NCBI RefSeq assembly: GCF_943193175.1
Contig: NZ_CALPDF010000036.1
Span: 1 to 52,018, forward strand
Direction: 5' to 3'
Length of the DNA: 52,018 nucleotides
Source: Neobacillus muris
GTDB taxonomy: Bacteria > Bacillota > Bacilli > Bacillales > Cytobacillaceae
The translations under genes and the position numbers were made by a program. Below, piece after piece: positions 19,598 to 29,046 of this stretch; the first letter of the stretch is position 1, and every line of letters begins with the position of its first letter. Under the pieces are notes generated by a model. The model was not told the origin of the DNA and did no database searches. It saw nothing but the letters and a program-made list of their open reading frames with translations.

Positions 19598-19888
19598 ATG
19601 GAAGTAACTGACGTAAGATTACGCCGTGTTAATACGGAAGGTCGAATGAGAGCGATTGCATCGATCACATTAGACAATGAATTTGTCGTTCATGACATTC
19701 GTGTTATCGACGGTAACAACGGTTTATTTGTTGCTATGCCAAGTAAACGGACTCCGGATGGAGAATTTCGTGACATTGCGCATCCAATCAACTCAGGAAC
19801 ACGCGGGAAAATTCAAGAAGCCGTATTGACTGAGTACCACCGTCTTGGTGAATTAGAAGTAGAATTTGAGGAAGCCGGAGCTTCGTAA
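19598..19888 (+). CDS. spoVG: Regulator SpoVG
   Basis: A 96-residue SpoVG family protein; affects septation and cortex formation in sporulation and binds RNA/DNA in other Firmicutes. The sequence [20 protein letters not shown], then [21 protein letters not shown] and DIAHPIN, is almost invariant in the family. The start ATG follows AAAAGGGTGTG. Monocistronic, with sigma-H promoter and terminator. Confidence 0.96.
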   Translation: MEVTDVRLRRVNTEGRMRAIASITLDNEFVVHDIRVIDGNNGLFVAMPSKRTPDGEFRDIAHPINSGTRGKIQEAVLTEYHRLGELEVEFEEAGAS

Positions 19889-19903
19889 GATGGACAAACA
19901 ACT

Positions 19904-19934
19904 AGGGCCTTTCTTCGTGGTAAGGCTCTTTTTA
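19904..19934 (+). terminator. spoVG terminator
   Basis: AGGGCCTT / AAGGCTCT stem with one G-U pair, then TTTTTATT. Confidence 0.8.
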
Positions 19935-20021
19935 TTGTTTTGGATTTTCCCCCTTCCCTCCATTCCTTATTCTTCCCGCATAAAAATCAAAAATCTGCCA
20001 TTTATCAATATCGTTGATTCC

Positions 20022-20050
20022 TTGAAATGAACCCTCATTTACGATAATAT
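20022..20050 (+). promoter_or_regulatory. Candidate sigma-A promoter of glmU-prs
   Basis: TTGAAA (20022-20027), 17 bases, TAATAT (20045-20050), about 40 bases before glmU. Confidence 0.5.
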
Positions 20051-20089
20051 TTTTAATGGATAAAAAGGTGAATAATTGGAGGACTGTTC

Positions 20090-21463
20090 ATGTCTAATCG
20101 TTACGCTGTGATTTTAGCCGCTGGACAAGGGACGCGGATGAAATCAAAGCTTTATAAGGTTTTGCATCCTGTATGCGGCAAACCGATGGTTCAACATGTT
20201 GTGGATCAGGTTCAAAAGCTTGATATAAAGGAAATTGTCACCATTATTGGCCATGGTGCCGAAAAGGTCCAAGCCCAATTGGGCGAACGGAGTCATTATG
20301 CCCTGCAGGAGGAGCAGCTGGGAACGGCTCATGCAGTCATGCAGGCTGCGAGCCTGCTTGAGGGGAAAGAGGGTATAACTATCGTGGTTTGCGGCGATAC
20401 CCCATTAATTAAGGCGGAAACAATGGAAGCTTTATTTAAGCATCACGAAGAAACAAAGGCAAAGGCCACCATCCTGACAGCAAGCATTGGCAATCCAGCC
20501 GGATATGGACGGGTTGTTCGAAGTGAAGCGGGGCTTGTTGAGAAGATTGTGGAGCATAAAGATGCCTCTGATGAAGAACGGAAAATTAATGAAATTAATA
20601 CAGGGACTTATTGCTTTGACAATAGCGCGTTATTTGAGGCATTAAAAAATGTTTCCAATGAAAACGTGCAAGGGGAATACTATTTGCCTGATGTGGTAGA
20701 AATCCTGAAAAATCAAGGTGAAATCGTGACGGCTTATCAAACGGATGATTTGGATGAAACATTAGGGGTCAATGACCGTGTAGCTTTAGCGGAAGCGGAA
20801 CGCATTATGCGATTGCGCATCAACGAAATCCATATGCGTAACGGAGTAACGATTACGGATCCTGCCAATACCTATATTGAGGAAGGGGTAGAAATCGGCC
20901 AAGATACCGTGATCTATCCCGGGACCATGATTAAGGGGAATACGGTGATTGGGGAAGATTGCAAGATTGGCCCTAATTCGGAAATTGTTTCTTGCCGGAT
21001 TGGCGATGAGACAACAGTCAGGCAATCGGCTGCCCATCAAAGTGCCATTGGGTCTCGAGTTAACATTGGCCCATTTGCTCATATCCGTCCGGATTCCACG
21101 ATTCACGATGATGTGAAGATCGGCAATTTCGTGGAAATCAAGAAGGCTGTTTTTGGACAAGGAAGCAAGGCGTCCCATCTCAGTTATATCGGGGATGCTG
21201 AGGTAGGCAATAACGTCAATATTGGCTGTGGTTCGATTACAGTGAATTATGATGGAAAAAATAAATACCTGACAAAGATCGAGGATGACGTATTTATTGG
21301 CTGCAACTCCAACTTAGTAGCACCTGTTACTGTTGGAAAGGGAGCGTATGTAGCTGCCGGTTCTACAATTACAAAGGACGTGCCAGGGAATGCTTTATCG
21401 ATCGCACGCGCACATCAAGTGAATAAGGAAAATTACGCAGAAAAGCTTAATGGAAAGAAATAA
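20090..21463 (+). CDS. glmU: Bifunctional UDP-GlcNAc pyrophosphorylase / GlcN-1-P acetyltransferase
   Basis: Makes UDP-GlcNAc for peptidoglycan and teichoic acid. N-terminal uridyltransferase domain with [20 protein letters not shown] (residues 8-27) and the VVCGDTPL segment. The C-terminal left-handed beta-helix has many hexapeptide repeats (for example [25 protein letters not shown]) and the acetyl-CoA region [13 protein letters not shown]. 457 residues. ATG 20090 follows TTGGAGGA. prs follows after 24 bases, giving a glmU-prs operon as in B. subtilis (gcaD-prs). Confidence 0.97.
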   Translation: MSNRYAVILAAGQGTRMKSKLYKVLHPVCGKPMVQHVVDQVQKLDIKEIVTIIGHGAEKVQAQLGERSHYALQEEQLGTAHAVMQAASLLEGKEGITIVVCGDTPLIKAETMEALFKHHEETKAKATILTASIGNPAGYGRVVRSEAGLVEKIVEHKDASDEERKINEINTGTYCFDNSALFEALKNVSNENVQGEYYLPDVVEILKNQGEIVTAYQTDDLDETLGVNDRVALAEAERIMRLRINEIHMRNGVTITDPANTYIEEGVEIGQDTVIYPGTMIKGNTVIGEDCKIGPNSEIVSCRIGDETTVRQSAAHQSAIGSRVNIGPFAHIRPDSTIHDDVKIGNFVEIKKAVFGQGSKASHLSYIGDAEVGNNVNIGCGSITVNYDGKNKYLTKIEDDVFIGCNSNLVAPVTVGKGAYVAAGSTITKDVPGNALSIARAHQVNKENYAEKLNGKK

Positions 21464-21487
21464 GCGAATCAATTCAGGAGGGCCTTC

Positions 21488-22444
21488 ATGTCAAACCAAT
21501 ATTTAGATCCAAATTTAAAGGTATTCAGCTTAAACTCAAATCTTCCCCTTGCTCAAGAGATTGCCAAAGTCATTGGTGTAGAACTTGGGAAATGTTCGGT
21601 TAACCGATTCAGCGACGGAGAAATTCAAATTAATATTGAAGAGAGCATCCGCGGCTGTGATGTGTATGTGATTCAATCAACTAGCCTGCCCGTCAATGAT
21701 AACATCATGGAATTATTAATCATGATCGATGCGTTAAAGCGCGCATCCGCCAAGACGATTAACATTGTCATGCCTTATTATGGTTATGCCCGTCAGGATC
21801 GTAAGGCAAGGTCCCGTGAACCGATTACAGCAAAATTAGTGGCTAACCTGCTTGAAACAGCGGGTGCAACCCGGGTTCTATGTTTGGATCTCCATGCGCC
21901 GCAGATTCAGGGCTTCTTTGATATTCCAATTGACCATTTAATGGGCGTTCCGATTTTATCGGAGTATTTTAAGAACAAAGCGTTGAACGGGGAGATTGTC
22001 GTTGTTTCTCCTGACCACGGCGGGGTAACAAGAGCCAGGAAAATGGCGGAACGCCTTAAAGCGCCGATTGCGATTATCGACAAGCGCCGTCCAAGACCGA
22101 ATGTGGCTGAAGTGATGAATATTGTCGGTAATATTGAAGGCAAAGTCGCGATTTTAATTGATGATATCATTGATACAGCCGGCACGATTACGCTTGCCGC
22201 CAATGCTTTAGCGGAAAATGGGGCAAAGGAAGTTTATGCCTGCTGTACACACCCGGTATTGTCCGGCCCTGCTATTGAACGGATCCAAAATTCCAAAATC
22301 AAAGAACTGGTAGTGACGAACTCAATCGCCCTTCCTGAAGAAAAGAAAATTGGAAAAATTATTGGCCTATCCGTTGCTCCATTAATCGGAGAAGCGATTA
22401 TCCGCATCCACGAGGAGCAATCTGTCAGCATTCTGTTTGATTAA
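21488..22444 (+). CDS. prs: Ribose-phosphate pyrophosphokinase
   Basis: Makes PRPP from ribose 5-phosphate and ATP. Class I PRPP synthase: [17 protein letters not shown] (ATP loop), the signature [20 protein letters not shown], and the PRPP-binding loop [12 protein letters not shown]. 318 residues, one longer than B. subtilis Prs. ATG 21488 follows AGGAGGG. Its product feeds purine synthesis, hprT and the PurR effector pool in this same window. Confidence 0.97.
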   Translation: MSNQYLDPNLKVFSLNSNLPLAQEIAKVIGVELGKCSVNRFSDGEIQINIEESIRGCDVYVIQSTSLPVNDNIMELLIMIDALKRASAKTINIVMPYYGYARQDRKARSREPITAKLVANLLETAGATRVLCLDLHAPQIQGFFDIPIDHLMGVPILSEYFKNKALNGEIVVVSPDHGGVTRARKMAERLKAPIAIIDKRRPRPNVAEVMNIVGNIEGKVAILIDDIIDTAGTITLAANALAENGAKEVYACCTHPVLSGPAIERIQNSKIKELVVTNSIALPEEKKIGKIIGLSVAPLIGEAIIRIHEEQSVSILFD

Positions 22445-22452
22445 TTTTTAAA

Positions 22453-22511
22453 GGGATGGCTCATAAGGGGTCTGACCCCAGACTGGAGTCATCCTTTCGT
22501 TGTTTTTCTTT
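22453..22511 (+). terminator. glmU-prs terminator with nested palindrome
   Basis: Outer stem GGATGGCTC / GGAGTCATCC with an inner GGGGT-CTG-ACCCC hairpin, then T-rich sequence. The tail is interrupted, so efficiency is uncertain. Confidence 0.6.
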
Positions 22512-22521
22512 AGAAAATCAT

Positions 22522-22547
22522 GTTTAGGTCTTCCTATTTTTGGGCAA
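22522..22547 (+). promoter_or_regulatory. Candidate sigma-B promoter of ctc
   Basis: GTTTAG (22522-22527), 14 bases, GGGCAA (22542-22547), near the sigma-B pattern GTTTAA / GGGTAT. ctc is the classical sigma-B gene of B. subtilis. Confidence 0.5.
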
Positions 22548-22589
22548 TTTTATAGGGATGGTTTTTAACAAAATAGGAAGGTGATAGAC

Positions 22590-23231
22590 ATGACTGCTGT
22601 ATTGCAAGCGAAGGAACGCAAGGAGCTCCGCCGTTCCACTTTGAAAAAACTGAGAGAGAACGGGGATATTCCGGCTGTAGTCTACGGAAAAAAGGTGGAA
22701 AGCACACCTGTTTTTGTCAGCATGGCCGATTTGACGAAGACGATTCGGGCGGTAGGCAGAAATGGAATGATTTCTCTTGATATTGACGGCCAGAGGCAGG
22801 ATGTCATTATGTCCGATTATCAAGAGGATCATATCAAAAAGGAAATCCTCCATGTTGACTTCCTTGCTGTTGATAAATCTTCCAAAATTACTGTAGCGGT
22901 CAGACTGGTTCTGACTGGCGAAGCAGCAGGAGTAAAAGATGGCGGCGTGTTGCAGCAGCCGCTTCATGAGCTTTCAATTAGTGCTACACCTGATCAAATT
23001 CCACAGCAAATTGAGATGGATATCACAAACCTGCAGGTAGGCGAAACGCTATCCATAGCGGATATTCCCTATCAAGGTGAATTTACGATTCACCATGAAC
23101 CGGACGAAGTCATTGCCTCGATTCTTCCTCCTAAGCAAGAGGAAGAGATCAATGCTGGTGAACAGCAGGCAGGCGGACACCCTGAAAATGAAGAAGGCAG
23201 GGAGACGGAGCCTGTTACGAAAGAAGAATAA
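22590..23231 (+). CDS. ctc: General stress protein Ctc / ribosomal protein bL25
   Basis: bL25-family protein with the extra C-terminal TL5/CTC domain; binds 5S rRNA in the ribosome, especially under stress. N-terminal L25 domain (about 1-95) with RRSTLKKLRENGDIPAVVYGKK cut at usual positions, then the CTC domain (about 96-185: VRLVLTGEAAGVKDGGVLQQ, LPPKQEE) and an acidic tail of about 30 residues ending EPVTKEE. 213 residues. ATG 22590 follows AGGAAGGTGA. Also called rplY. Confidence 0.93.
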   Translation: MTAVLQAKERKELRRSTLKKLRENGDIPAVVYGKKVESTPVFVSMADLTKTIRAVGRNGMISLDIDGQRQDVIMSDYQEDHIKKEILHVDFLAVDKSSKITVAVRLVLTGEAAGVKDGGVLQQPLHELSISATPDQIPQQIEMDITNLQVGETLSIADIPYQGEFTIHHEPDEVIASILPPKQEEEINAGEQQAGGHPENEEGRETEPVTKEE

Positions 23232-23236
23232 AAACA

Positions 23237-23268
23237 GACGTAACCTTATTTTGGGTTACGTCTTTTCT
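23237..23268 (+). terminator. ctc terminator
   Basis: AGACGTAACC (23237-23246) / GGTTACGTCT (23255-23264), perfect 10-base stem, then TTT. Confidence 0.85.
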
Positions 23269-23357
23269 CGCATATGCTTTTCATCATTTTTTTATGGGAG
23301 AGTACGATGTTTCGGATGATTTTTAGCAAGAGGTTGAACCAGGAAGAGGTGGGGAAA

Positions 23358-23918
23358 ATGAAGTTAATTGCGGGTTTAGGAAATCCTGGGAAACAATATG
23401 AGCATACGAGACATAATGTCGGCTTTGATGTCGTGGATGAATTATCAAGCCAGTTGGCCATCCCGCTTAACCAGTCAAAGTTGAAGGGCCTGTATGGGAT
23501 GGGCTCTGTTAATGGCGAAAAGGTGCTGCTGTTAAAGCCGCTTACCTATATGAATCTATCGGGCGAATCCATCCGTGCAGTGATGGATTATTATAAAATA
23601 GAACTGGATGACTTGCTGGTGGTCTATGATGATCTCGATTTGCCTGCGGGGAAAATCCGGCTGCGGCAAAAGGGGAGCCCAGGCGGTCATAATGGGATCA
23701 AGTCGATTGTCGCTCATCTTGGCACCCAGCAGTTTAACCGCATCCGTATTGGAATCGACCGCCCTCAAGGCGGGATGAGTGTCCCGGATTTCGTTCTTGG
23801 CCGGTTCCATCAGGAAGAAATGCCATTCATAGAGCAGGCGGTAAAGAAGAGTGCGGAGGCTTGTGAAGCATGGCTGAAAAAGCCATTTTTACAAGTAATG
23901 AATGATTATAATCAGTAA
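23358..23918 (+). CDS. pth: Peptidyl-tRNA hydrolase
   Basis: Releases tRNA from prematurely dropped peptidyl-tRNA. Catalytic residues are in GLGNPGKQYEHTRHNVGFDV (Asn and His), then YDDLDLPAGKIRLR (Asp) and SPGGHNGIKSI. 186 residues. The frame is open upstream to 23274, but AGAGGTGGGG just before 23358 and the family N terminus MKLIAGLGNPG decide the start. Known as spoVC in B. subtilis. Confidence 0.96.
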   Translation: MKLIAGLGNPGKQYEHTRHNVGFDVVDELSSQLAIPLNQSKLKGLYGMGSVNGEKVLLLKPLTYMNLSGESIRAVMDYYKIELDDLLVVYDDLDLPAGKIRLRQKGSPGGHNGIKSIVAHLGTQQFNRIRIGIDRPQGGMSVPDFVLGRFHQEEMPFIEQAVKKSAEACEAWLKKPFLQVMNDYNQ

Positions 23919-23992
23919 TCCATTCATCATCCAAGCCATTGTTTCATAATTATAAGAAAACAAAACGGATCTAAAGAACTAAAAGGTTATGT

Positions 23993-24023
23993 TGAATAAG
24001 TTCCTCCCATCAGGTTAATACTA
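23993..24023 (+). promoter_or_regulatory. Forespore (sigma-F/G) promoter of fin
   Basis: TGAATA (23993-23998), 18 bases, AATACTA (24017-24023), one base off the sigma-G -10 CATACTA. fin is under sigma-F and sigma-G in B. subtilis. Confidence 0.65.
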
Positions 24024-24054
24024 GTATCGACTTAATAAATTAGGAGGGACAGGT

Positions 24055-24285
24055 GTGGCCATTCATTATCATTGCCGTCATTGCGGGACAAACCTTGGCT
24101 CCATTCAACAGGCATCGATTTATTCAGAATCCCTCGGACTTCATAAATTAACGGATCAAGACAGGCGGGAGATGGTATCCTATGACCCATCGGGTGATAT
24201 CCATATTACCGCCATTTGTGAAGACTGCCAGGAAGCGTTAGAAAGAAATCCAGATTACCATCAATATGATTATCTGATCCATTAA
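24055..24285 (+). CDS. fin: Anti-sigma-F factor Fin
   Basis: A 76-residue zinc-ribbon protein that helps switch the forespore from sigma-F to sigma-G by inhibiting sigma-F RNA polymerase. Two CxxC pairs (C7/C10 in HCRHCG and C55/C58 in ICEDCQEAL) match B. subtilis Fin (YabK) in position and length. GTG 24055 follows AGGAGGGACA. It lies between pth and mfd with its own promoter and terminator. Confidence 0.93.
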   Translation: MAIHYHCRHCGTNLGSIQQASIYSESLGLHKLTDQDRREMVSYDPSGDIHITAICEDCQEALERNPDYHQYDYLIH

Positions 24286-24289
24286 GCTA

Positions 24290-24316
24290 GCTTTGGAAGG
24301 GTCTCCAAAGCATTTT
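24290..24316 (+). terminator. fin terminator
   Basis: Perfect GCTTTGGA / TCCAAAGC stem, 6-base loop, then ATTTTT. Confidence 0.85.
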
Positions 24317-24380
24317 TCTGTTTGAAAATTTGGCTTATAGAAAACTTGAAAATAGGATATAGGAGAGGAGGAGAGAAGAC

Positions 24381-27300
24381 ATGGAGGGCTTAAAGTCATT
24401 ATTCCTCGAACAGGAAGAGGTCCAATCCGTGCTGGCCGGAATTGAAGAGGGCTTAAGGGAGCAGCTGGTAGCCGGACTATCGGGATCATCCAGAACCGTG
24501 CTCACAGCCACTATCTATGAAAAAACGAAACGGCCGATTCTGGTTGTGACCCATAATCTATTACAAGCACAAAAACTCTATGATGATATTGCCAATCTAG
24601 TAAACGAACGGGAAGTCTTTCTTTTCCCGGCGAATGAACTGATTGCGGCAGAAATGAGCGTAGCAAGTCCCGAACTGAGAGCCAATAGAATAGAGGCATT
24701 AAATTATTGGAGCGGGTCCAATCAGGGAATCGTCATTGTCCCTGTGGCTGGATTAAAGAAGTTTCTCCCCCCAAAATCATTGTGGAAGGAAAATCAGTTT
24801 TTCCTAAAGACAGGGGAAGACTTGGATATTGAAAATATGTTATTGACCTTGGTCAATATGGGCTATATCCGGGCAGAAATGGTCACGACACCAGGCGAAT
24901 TTAGTGTAAGGGGAGGCATTGTCGATATCTATCCCCTTACAGAAGACAACCCAATCAGAATTGAATTGTTCGACACAGAAATTGAATCCATCCGTTACTT
25001 TTCCCTCGATGACCAGCGTTCGCGAGAAAAGGTGCCGCAGGTGGTCATAGGCCCGGCTTCAGAAGTCCTGCTGCAGCCTGAGAATTATGGCAGGATGGCC
25101 AGCCAGCTAGAGGAAGGATTAGCGAAAAGCCTTAGAAAGTTTAAAGATGAAAAGGCAAAAATCCAGCTCTCACAAAATATCAGTTTTGAATTAGAGCAGA
25201 TCAAAAATGGCCAAAAGCCAGAGCAAGTATTCAAGTACCTATCGCTCGCCTACGAGAGGCCTGCTAGTTTGCTAGACTACCTTCCAAACAATGGGCTGGT
25301 GATCATTGATGAAATCAGCCGGATTCAAGAGATGAATGAATCCTTGGCGAAGGAAGAGGCGGAATGGTATACCGCTTTGCTTGGTGAAGGAAAAATTATT
25401 CATGACCTTCAAATCTCTCATGATTTACAGGCCTTTTTGCAGAAAAAACAATTCCCAATTCTGTATATGTCGCTATTTTTGCGGCATGTGGCGAATACCA
25501 GCCCGCAGAATATTATTAATATGTCCTGCCGGCCGATGCAAAATTTCCATGGACAGATGCATTTGCTGAAGACGGAAATCGATCGATGGAAAAAGGGCCA
25601 TTATTCGGTCTTATTCTTAGGGGCAGACGAGGAACGGGTCCATAAATTAGCGCGTGTCCTCGAAGACTATGAAATTGAGGCATCGGTGTTAACGGGAGAC
25701 CAGCCGCTTGTGCCTGGCAAGGTCCAGATCATGAATGGGAGCCTGCAATCCGGGTTTGAGCTGACCATCCAAAAAATGGCGGTTATTACCGAGGAAGAGC
25801 TTTTTAAAAAGCGGACCAAAAAGGCGGGCAACAGACAAAAGCTTTCCAATGCGGAACGGATCAAGAGCTATTCTGAGCTTAAAGTCGGGGATTATGTTGT
25901 CCATGTCAATCACGGGATTGGCAAGTACTTGGGCATTGAAACGCTCGTTATCAATGGGGTGCACAAGGACTACATGCACCTTCGCTATCAAGGGACAGAT
26001 AAACTGTATGTGCCTGTCGACCAGATTGACCTTGTGCAAAAATATGTCGGCTCAGAAGGAAAAGAACCAAAAATCTACAAGCTGGGCGGTTCCGAATGGA
26101 AAAAGGTCAAGAAGAAAGTCCAGTCATCTGTTGAAGACATCGCCGATGATTTAATAAAACTGTACGCGGAGCGGGAAGCCGCAGTGGGTTATGCCTTTTC
26201 GCCGGACGGGGATATGCAGCGGGAATTTGAAGATTCTTTCCCTTATAAGGAAACCGATGACCAGTTACGATCGATTCATGAAATCAAAAAGGATATGGAG
26301 CGTCCGCGCCCAATGGACCGCTTGTTGTGCGGCGATGTTGGCTATGGAAAAACAGAGGTGGCAATCCGCGCTGCCTTTAAGGCGATCTCCGATGGAAAAC
26401 AGGTAGCTTTCCTGGTGCCAACCACCATCTTAGCCCAGCAGCACTACGAAACCATCAGAGAGAGATTTCAAGACTTCCCGATAAATATCGGAATACTCAG
26501 CCGGTTCCGCACGAAAAAGCAGCAAACAGAAACGATTAAAGGGTTAAAGGCAGGAACTGTCGATATTGTCATCGGGACCCATCGCCTGCTTTCGAAGGAC
26601 ATTGTTTATCATGATTTAGGGCTGTTAATCATCGACGAGGAACAAAGGTTTGGGGTTACCCATAAAGAAAAGATTAAAAAATTGAAGACCAATGTTGATG
26701 TGCTGACGTTGACCGCGACCCCGATTCCAAGGACGCTTCATATGTCCATGCTTGGAGTCAGGGATTTATCGGTCATCGAAACTCCGCCAGAAAACCGGTT
26801 CCCTGTGCAGACTTATGTGATGGAGTACAATGGGGCATTAGTCAGGGAAGCAATCGAGCGGGAACTGGCCCGGGAAGGACAAGTCTACTTTTTGTATAAC
26901 AGGGTAGAAGATATTGAACGCAAGGCAGAGGAAATCTCCATGTTAGTTCCGGATGCAAGGGTCACCTATGCCCATGGACAAATGACGGAAAACGAACTGG
27001 AGTCGGTTATGCTGGGTTTCTTGTCCGGAGAGTATGATGTGCTCGTGAGTACGACCATTATCGAAACCGGGGTAGATATACCGAATGTGAATACTTTGAT
27101 TGTTTATGATGCAGACCGTATGGGGCTTTCCCAGCTGTATCAGCTCCGCGGCCGGGTAGGAAGGTCCAATCGGGTAGCCTATGCTTATTTTACTTATCGG
27201 AAGGATAAGGTATTGACCGAGGTTGCTGAAAAGCGGCTGGAAGCCATCAAAGAGTTTACAGAGCTTGGCTCTGGTTTTAAAATTGCCATGCGTGATTTAA

Positions 27301-27914
27301 CAATAAGAGGTGCAGGGAATTTGCTAGGGGCCCAGCAGCACGGGTTCATCGACTCTGTAGGGTTCGATCTTTATTCGCAAATGCTGAAGGAAGCAATTGA
27401 AGAAAGAAAAGGCGACCTGAAGGAAACAGCCAAACGCACCGTGGAAATCGATCTGGAAATCGATGCGTATATTCCGGATGCGTATATTAAAGATGGCAAT
27501 CAAAAGATTGAAATGTATAAACGGTTCAGAGGGGCAGATTCTCTTGAGGAAGTAGAAGAACTTCAAGCAGAAATGCAGGATCGTTTTGGGGAATATCCGG
27601 ACGAAGTGGCTTATTTGTTCCAAATAGCAGAAATCAAAGTGTTTGCCATTCAAAATGGGGTCGAACAGATCAAGCAGACGAAGCAAAAGGTAACGGTCGT
27701 GCTAAATGATGAAGTAACCAATTCGATTGATGGCAGCAAAATCTTTCATCTCGGCAGCCAGTTTGGCAGATCAGTTACGCCGGGAATGGAGGACGGCAAG
27801 CTGATCATTGTGATTGATACGAAAGAATATCATCCTGCACAATGGCTTCATATTGTATTAGAGATGATTAAAGGCATTCCATTGGCAAAGAAGGGCCAAG
27901 AGAATCCTGTCTAA
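24381..27914 (+). CDS. mfd: Transcription-repair coupling factor Mfd
   Basis: Removes RNA polymerase stalled at DNA lesions and recruits UvrA. The 1177-residue protein has the UvrB-like N-terminal module, the RNA-polymerase-interacting (CarD-like) domain around VGDYVVHVNHGIGKYLGIE (about residue 500), the helicase with Walker A GDVGYGKTE (651-659) and DEEQRFG (752-758), the ATP-coupling block TATPIPRTLHMSM, the QLRGRVGRS motif VI, and the C-terminal TRCF domain. ATG 24381 follows GGAGAGGAGGAG. Monocistronic. Confidence 0.97.
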   Translation: MEGLKSLFLEQEEVQSVLAGIEEGLREQLVAGLSGSSRTVLTATIYEKTKRPILVVTHNLLQAQKLYDDIANLVNEREVFLFPANELIAAEMSVASPELRANRIEALNYWSGSNQGIVIVPVAGLKKFLPPKSLWKENQFFLKTGEDLDIENMLLTLVNMGYIRAEMVTTPGEFSVRGGIVDIYPLTEDNPIRIELFDTEIESIRYFSLDDQRSREKVPQVVIGPASEVLLQPENYGRMASQLEEGLAKSLRKFKDEKAKIQLSQNISFELEQIKNGQKPEQVFKYLSLAYERPASLLDYLPNNGLVIIDEISRIQEMNESLAKEEAEWYTALLGEGKIIHDLQISHDLQAFLQKKQFPILYMSLFLRHVANTSPQNIINMSCRPMQNFHGQMHLLKTEIDRWKKGHYSVLFLGADEERVHKLARVLEDYEIEASVLTGDQPLVPGKVQIMNGSLQSGFELTIQKMAVITEEELFKKRTKKAGNRQKLSNAERIKSYSELKVGDYVVHVNHGIGKYLGIETLVINGVHKDYMHLRYQGTDKLYVPVDQIDLVQKYVGSEGKEPKIYKLGGSEWKKVKKKVQSSVEDIADDLIKLYAEREAAVGYAFSPDGDMQREFEDSFPYKETDDQLRSIHEIKKDMERPRPMDRLLCGDVGYGKTEVAIRAAFKAISDGKQVAFLVPTTILAQQHYETIRERFQDFPINIGILSRFRTKKQQTETIKGLKAGTVDIVIGTHRLLSKDIVYHDLGLLIIDEEQRFGVTHKEKIKKLKTNVDVLTLTATPIPRTLHMSMLGVRDLSVIETPPENRFPVQTYVMEYNGALVREAIERELAREGQVYFLYNRVEDIERKAEEISMLVPDARVTYAHGQMTENELESVMLGFLSGEYDVLVSTTIIETGVDIPNVNTLIVYDADRMGLSQLYQLRGRVGRSNRVAYAYFTYRKDKVLTEVAEKRLEAIKEFTELGSGFKIAMRDLTIRGAGNLLGAQQHGFIDSVGFDLYSQMLKEAIEERKGDLKETAKRTVEIDLEIDAYIPDAYIKDGNQKIEMYKRFRGADSLEEVEELQAEMQDRFGEYPDEVAYLFQIAEIKVFAIQNGVEQIKQTKQKVTVVLNDEVTNSIDGSKIFHLGSQFGRSVTPGMEDGKLIIVIDTKEYHPAQWLHIVLEMIKGIPLAKKGQENPV

Positions 27915-28003
27915 CATCAGGCTGCCAGCAAGCCCCTATAGACCGGGGCGGAGAAAGGCATCCAAGGTAAATAGGAGCCAAATTGCCATATAGTATCATT
28001 GTT

Positions 28004-28055
28004 AGCGCCTTTGAGCTTGGGAGTCATTCTCAAGCTCAGGGCGCTTTCGCATTTT
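28004..28055 (+). terminator. mfd terminator-like hairpin
   Basis: AGCGCC-T-TTGAGCTTG pairs with CAAGCTCA-G-GGCGCT (28004-28045), followed by TTCGCATTTTT. Confidence 0.75.
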
Positions 28056-28101
28056 TCCATCTTTGAATTTTCTTTCAAAAGGTGAAAAAATATAACGATT
28101 G

Positions 28102-28131
28102 TGTATAGAACTTTCCAGATGAAAGATACTA
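28102..28131 (+). promoter_or_regulatory. Sigma-G promoter of spoVT
   Basis: TGTATA (28102-28107), 17 bases, GATACTA (28125-28131), each one base off the sigma-G consensus. spoVT belongs to the sigma-G regulon in B. subtilis. Confidence 0.65.
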
Positions 28132-28214
28132 AGTTCAAAGCTGGTAAGGATATTCAGGAAGAATAATCCTTGCCAATTTGAAAAAATCATCAGATGAAAG
28201 TGAGGCAACATTGG

Positions 28215-28751
28215 ATGAAAGCAACTGGAATAGTTCGTCGAATCGATGATTTGGGTCGTGTTGTTATCCCTAAAGAAATACGCAGAACGCTGCGTATCCG
28301 CGAAGGAGATCCATTGGAGATTTTTGTGGACCGCGATGGGGAAGTGATTCTAAAAAAGTATTCACCAATCAGCGAATTAAGCGATTTTGCCAAAGAATAT
28401 GCGGAAGCCCTTTTTGACAGCCTCGGAAATCCCGTCTTAATTTGCGATCGTGATGCCTATATAGCAGTAGCAGGCGGATCTAAAAAAGATTACTTAAATA
28501 AAAATATCAGTGATTTAGTAGAAAAAACAATGGAGGACCGAAACTCGGTTCTTATTACTTCTCAAGGGGAAGTTTCCTTGATAGAGGGCAGCGAGGAAAC
28601 GGTCACCTCTTATACGATTGGCCCCATCATAGCGAATGGCGATCCAATCGGTGCCGTGATTATTGTTTCAAAGGAAGGCACGTTAGGAGAAGTAGAACAA
28701 AAAGCAGTAGAAACCGCAGCAGGTTTCCTTGCCAGACAAATGGAGCAATAA
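28215..28751 (+). CDS. spoVT: Stage V sporulation regulator SpoVT
   Basis: Forespore transcription factor that tunes sigma-G-dependent genes. The AbrB-like swapped-hairpin domain is at residues 1-50 (MKATGIVRRIDDLGRVVIPK), followed by a GAF-like domain (about 55-178) with NPVLICDRDAYIAVAGGSKK and SYTIGPIIANGDPIGAVI. 178 residues, same as B. subtilis. GTGAGG (28200-28205) sets the ATG at 28215. It is a paralogue in fold of AbrB, encoded at 7820-8101. Confidence 0.96.
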   Translation: MKATGIVRRIDDLGRVVIPKEIRRTLRIREGDPLEIFVDRDGEVILKKYSPISELSDFAKEYAEALFDSLGNPVLICDRDAYIAVAGGSKKDYLNKNISDLVEKTMEDRNSVLITSQGEVSLIEGSEETVTSYTIGPIIANGDPIGAVIIVSKEGTLGEVEQKAVETAAGFLARQMEQ

Positions 28752-28790
28752 GAATAGACATATAGCATGGACAAAATTTATACTTAAGAA

Positions 28791-28813
28791 GGGCAGCCGG
28801 CGCTGCCTTTTTT
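28791..28813 (+). terminator. spoVT terminator
   Basis: GGCAGC (28792-28797) / GCTGCC (28802-28807), loop CGGC, then TTTTTT. Confidence 0.82.
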
Positions 28814-28819
28814 GGTTAA

Positions 28820-29002
28820 AAAGTATAAATATTTTCGACTTTGAGAATTGTCTAGCGCAAGCGCCCCAGCGCCTAGTGTCCTTCGCTCTCCGCCCTGCGA
28901 TAAGTCAACATCGATTTGCCTGCGGCTCATCCGTGTTTCCTTTATCTCAGTTAGAGAGCTCCAGGCCATACGGCGCTGCCCAAGGTGCTTGCGCTTTTCT
29001 TA
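28820..29002 (+). repeat. Interspersed structured repeat, copy C
   Basis: Same element as copies A2 and B, from AAAGTATAAA (28820) to GCGCTTTTCTTA. The terminal stem here reads GCGCAAGCGCC with GGTGCTTGCGC, a longer pairing whose bases differ from the other copies on both sides. It is immediately followed by the yabM extended -10. Confidence 0.88.
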
Positions 29003-29011
29003 TGTTATAAT
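29003..29011 (+). promoter_or_regulatory. Extended -10 promoter of yabM
   Basis: TGTTATAAT is a perfect extended -10, directly abutting repeat copy C; no -35 is obvious, and any upstream contacts would fall in the repeat. Confidence 0.55.
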
Positions 29012-29046
29012 AATGTCCTGATGTTTACGATCGGCAGGTGAAGTCT

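Noticed and set aside
28784..28969. Minus-strand open frame sharing a peptide (MSRR-IDVDLSQGG) with one at 8456-8665
   Set aside because: The shared peptide comes from the repeat element. The base differences between copies mostly change residues while keeping stems, and there is no ribosome binding site, so a folded non-coding element explains it better.
28729..29010. Plus-strand open frame running from the end of spoVT through repeat C
   Set aside because: It overlaps spoVT and its terminator, has no start signal, and is repeat-derived.
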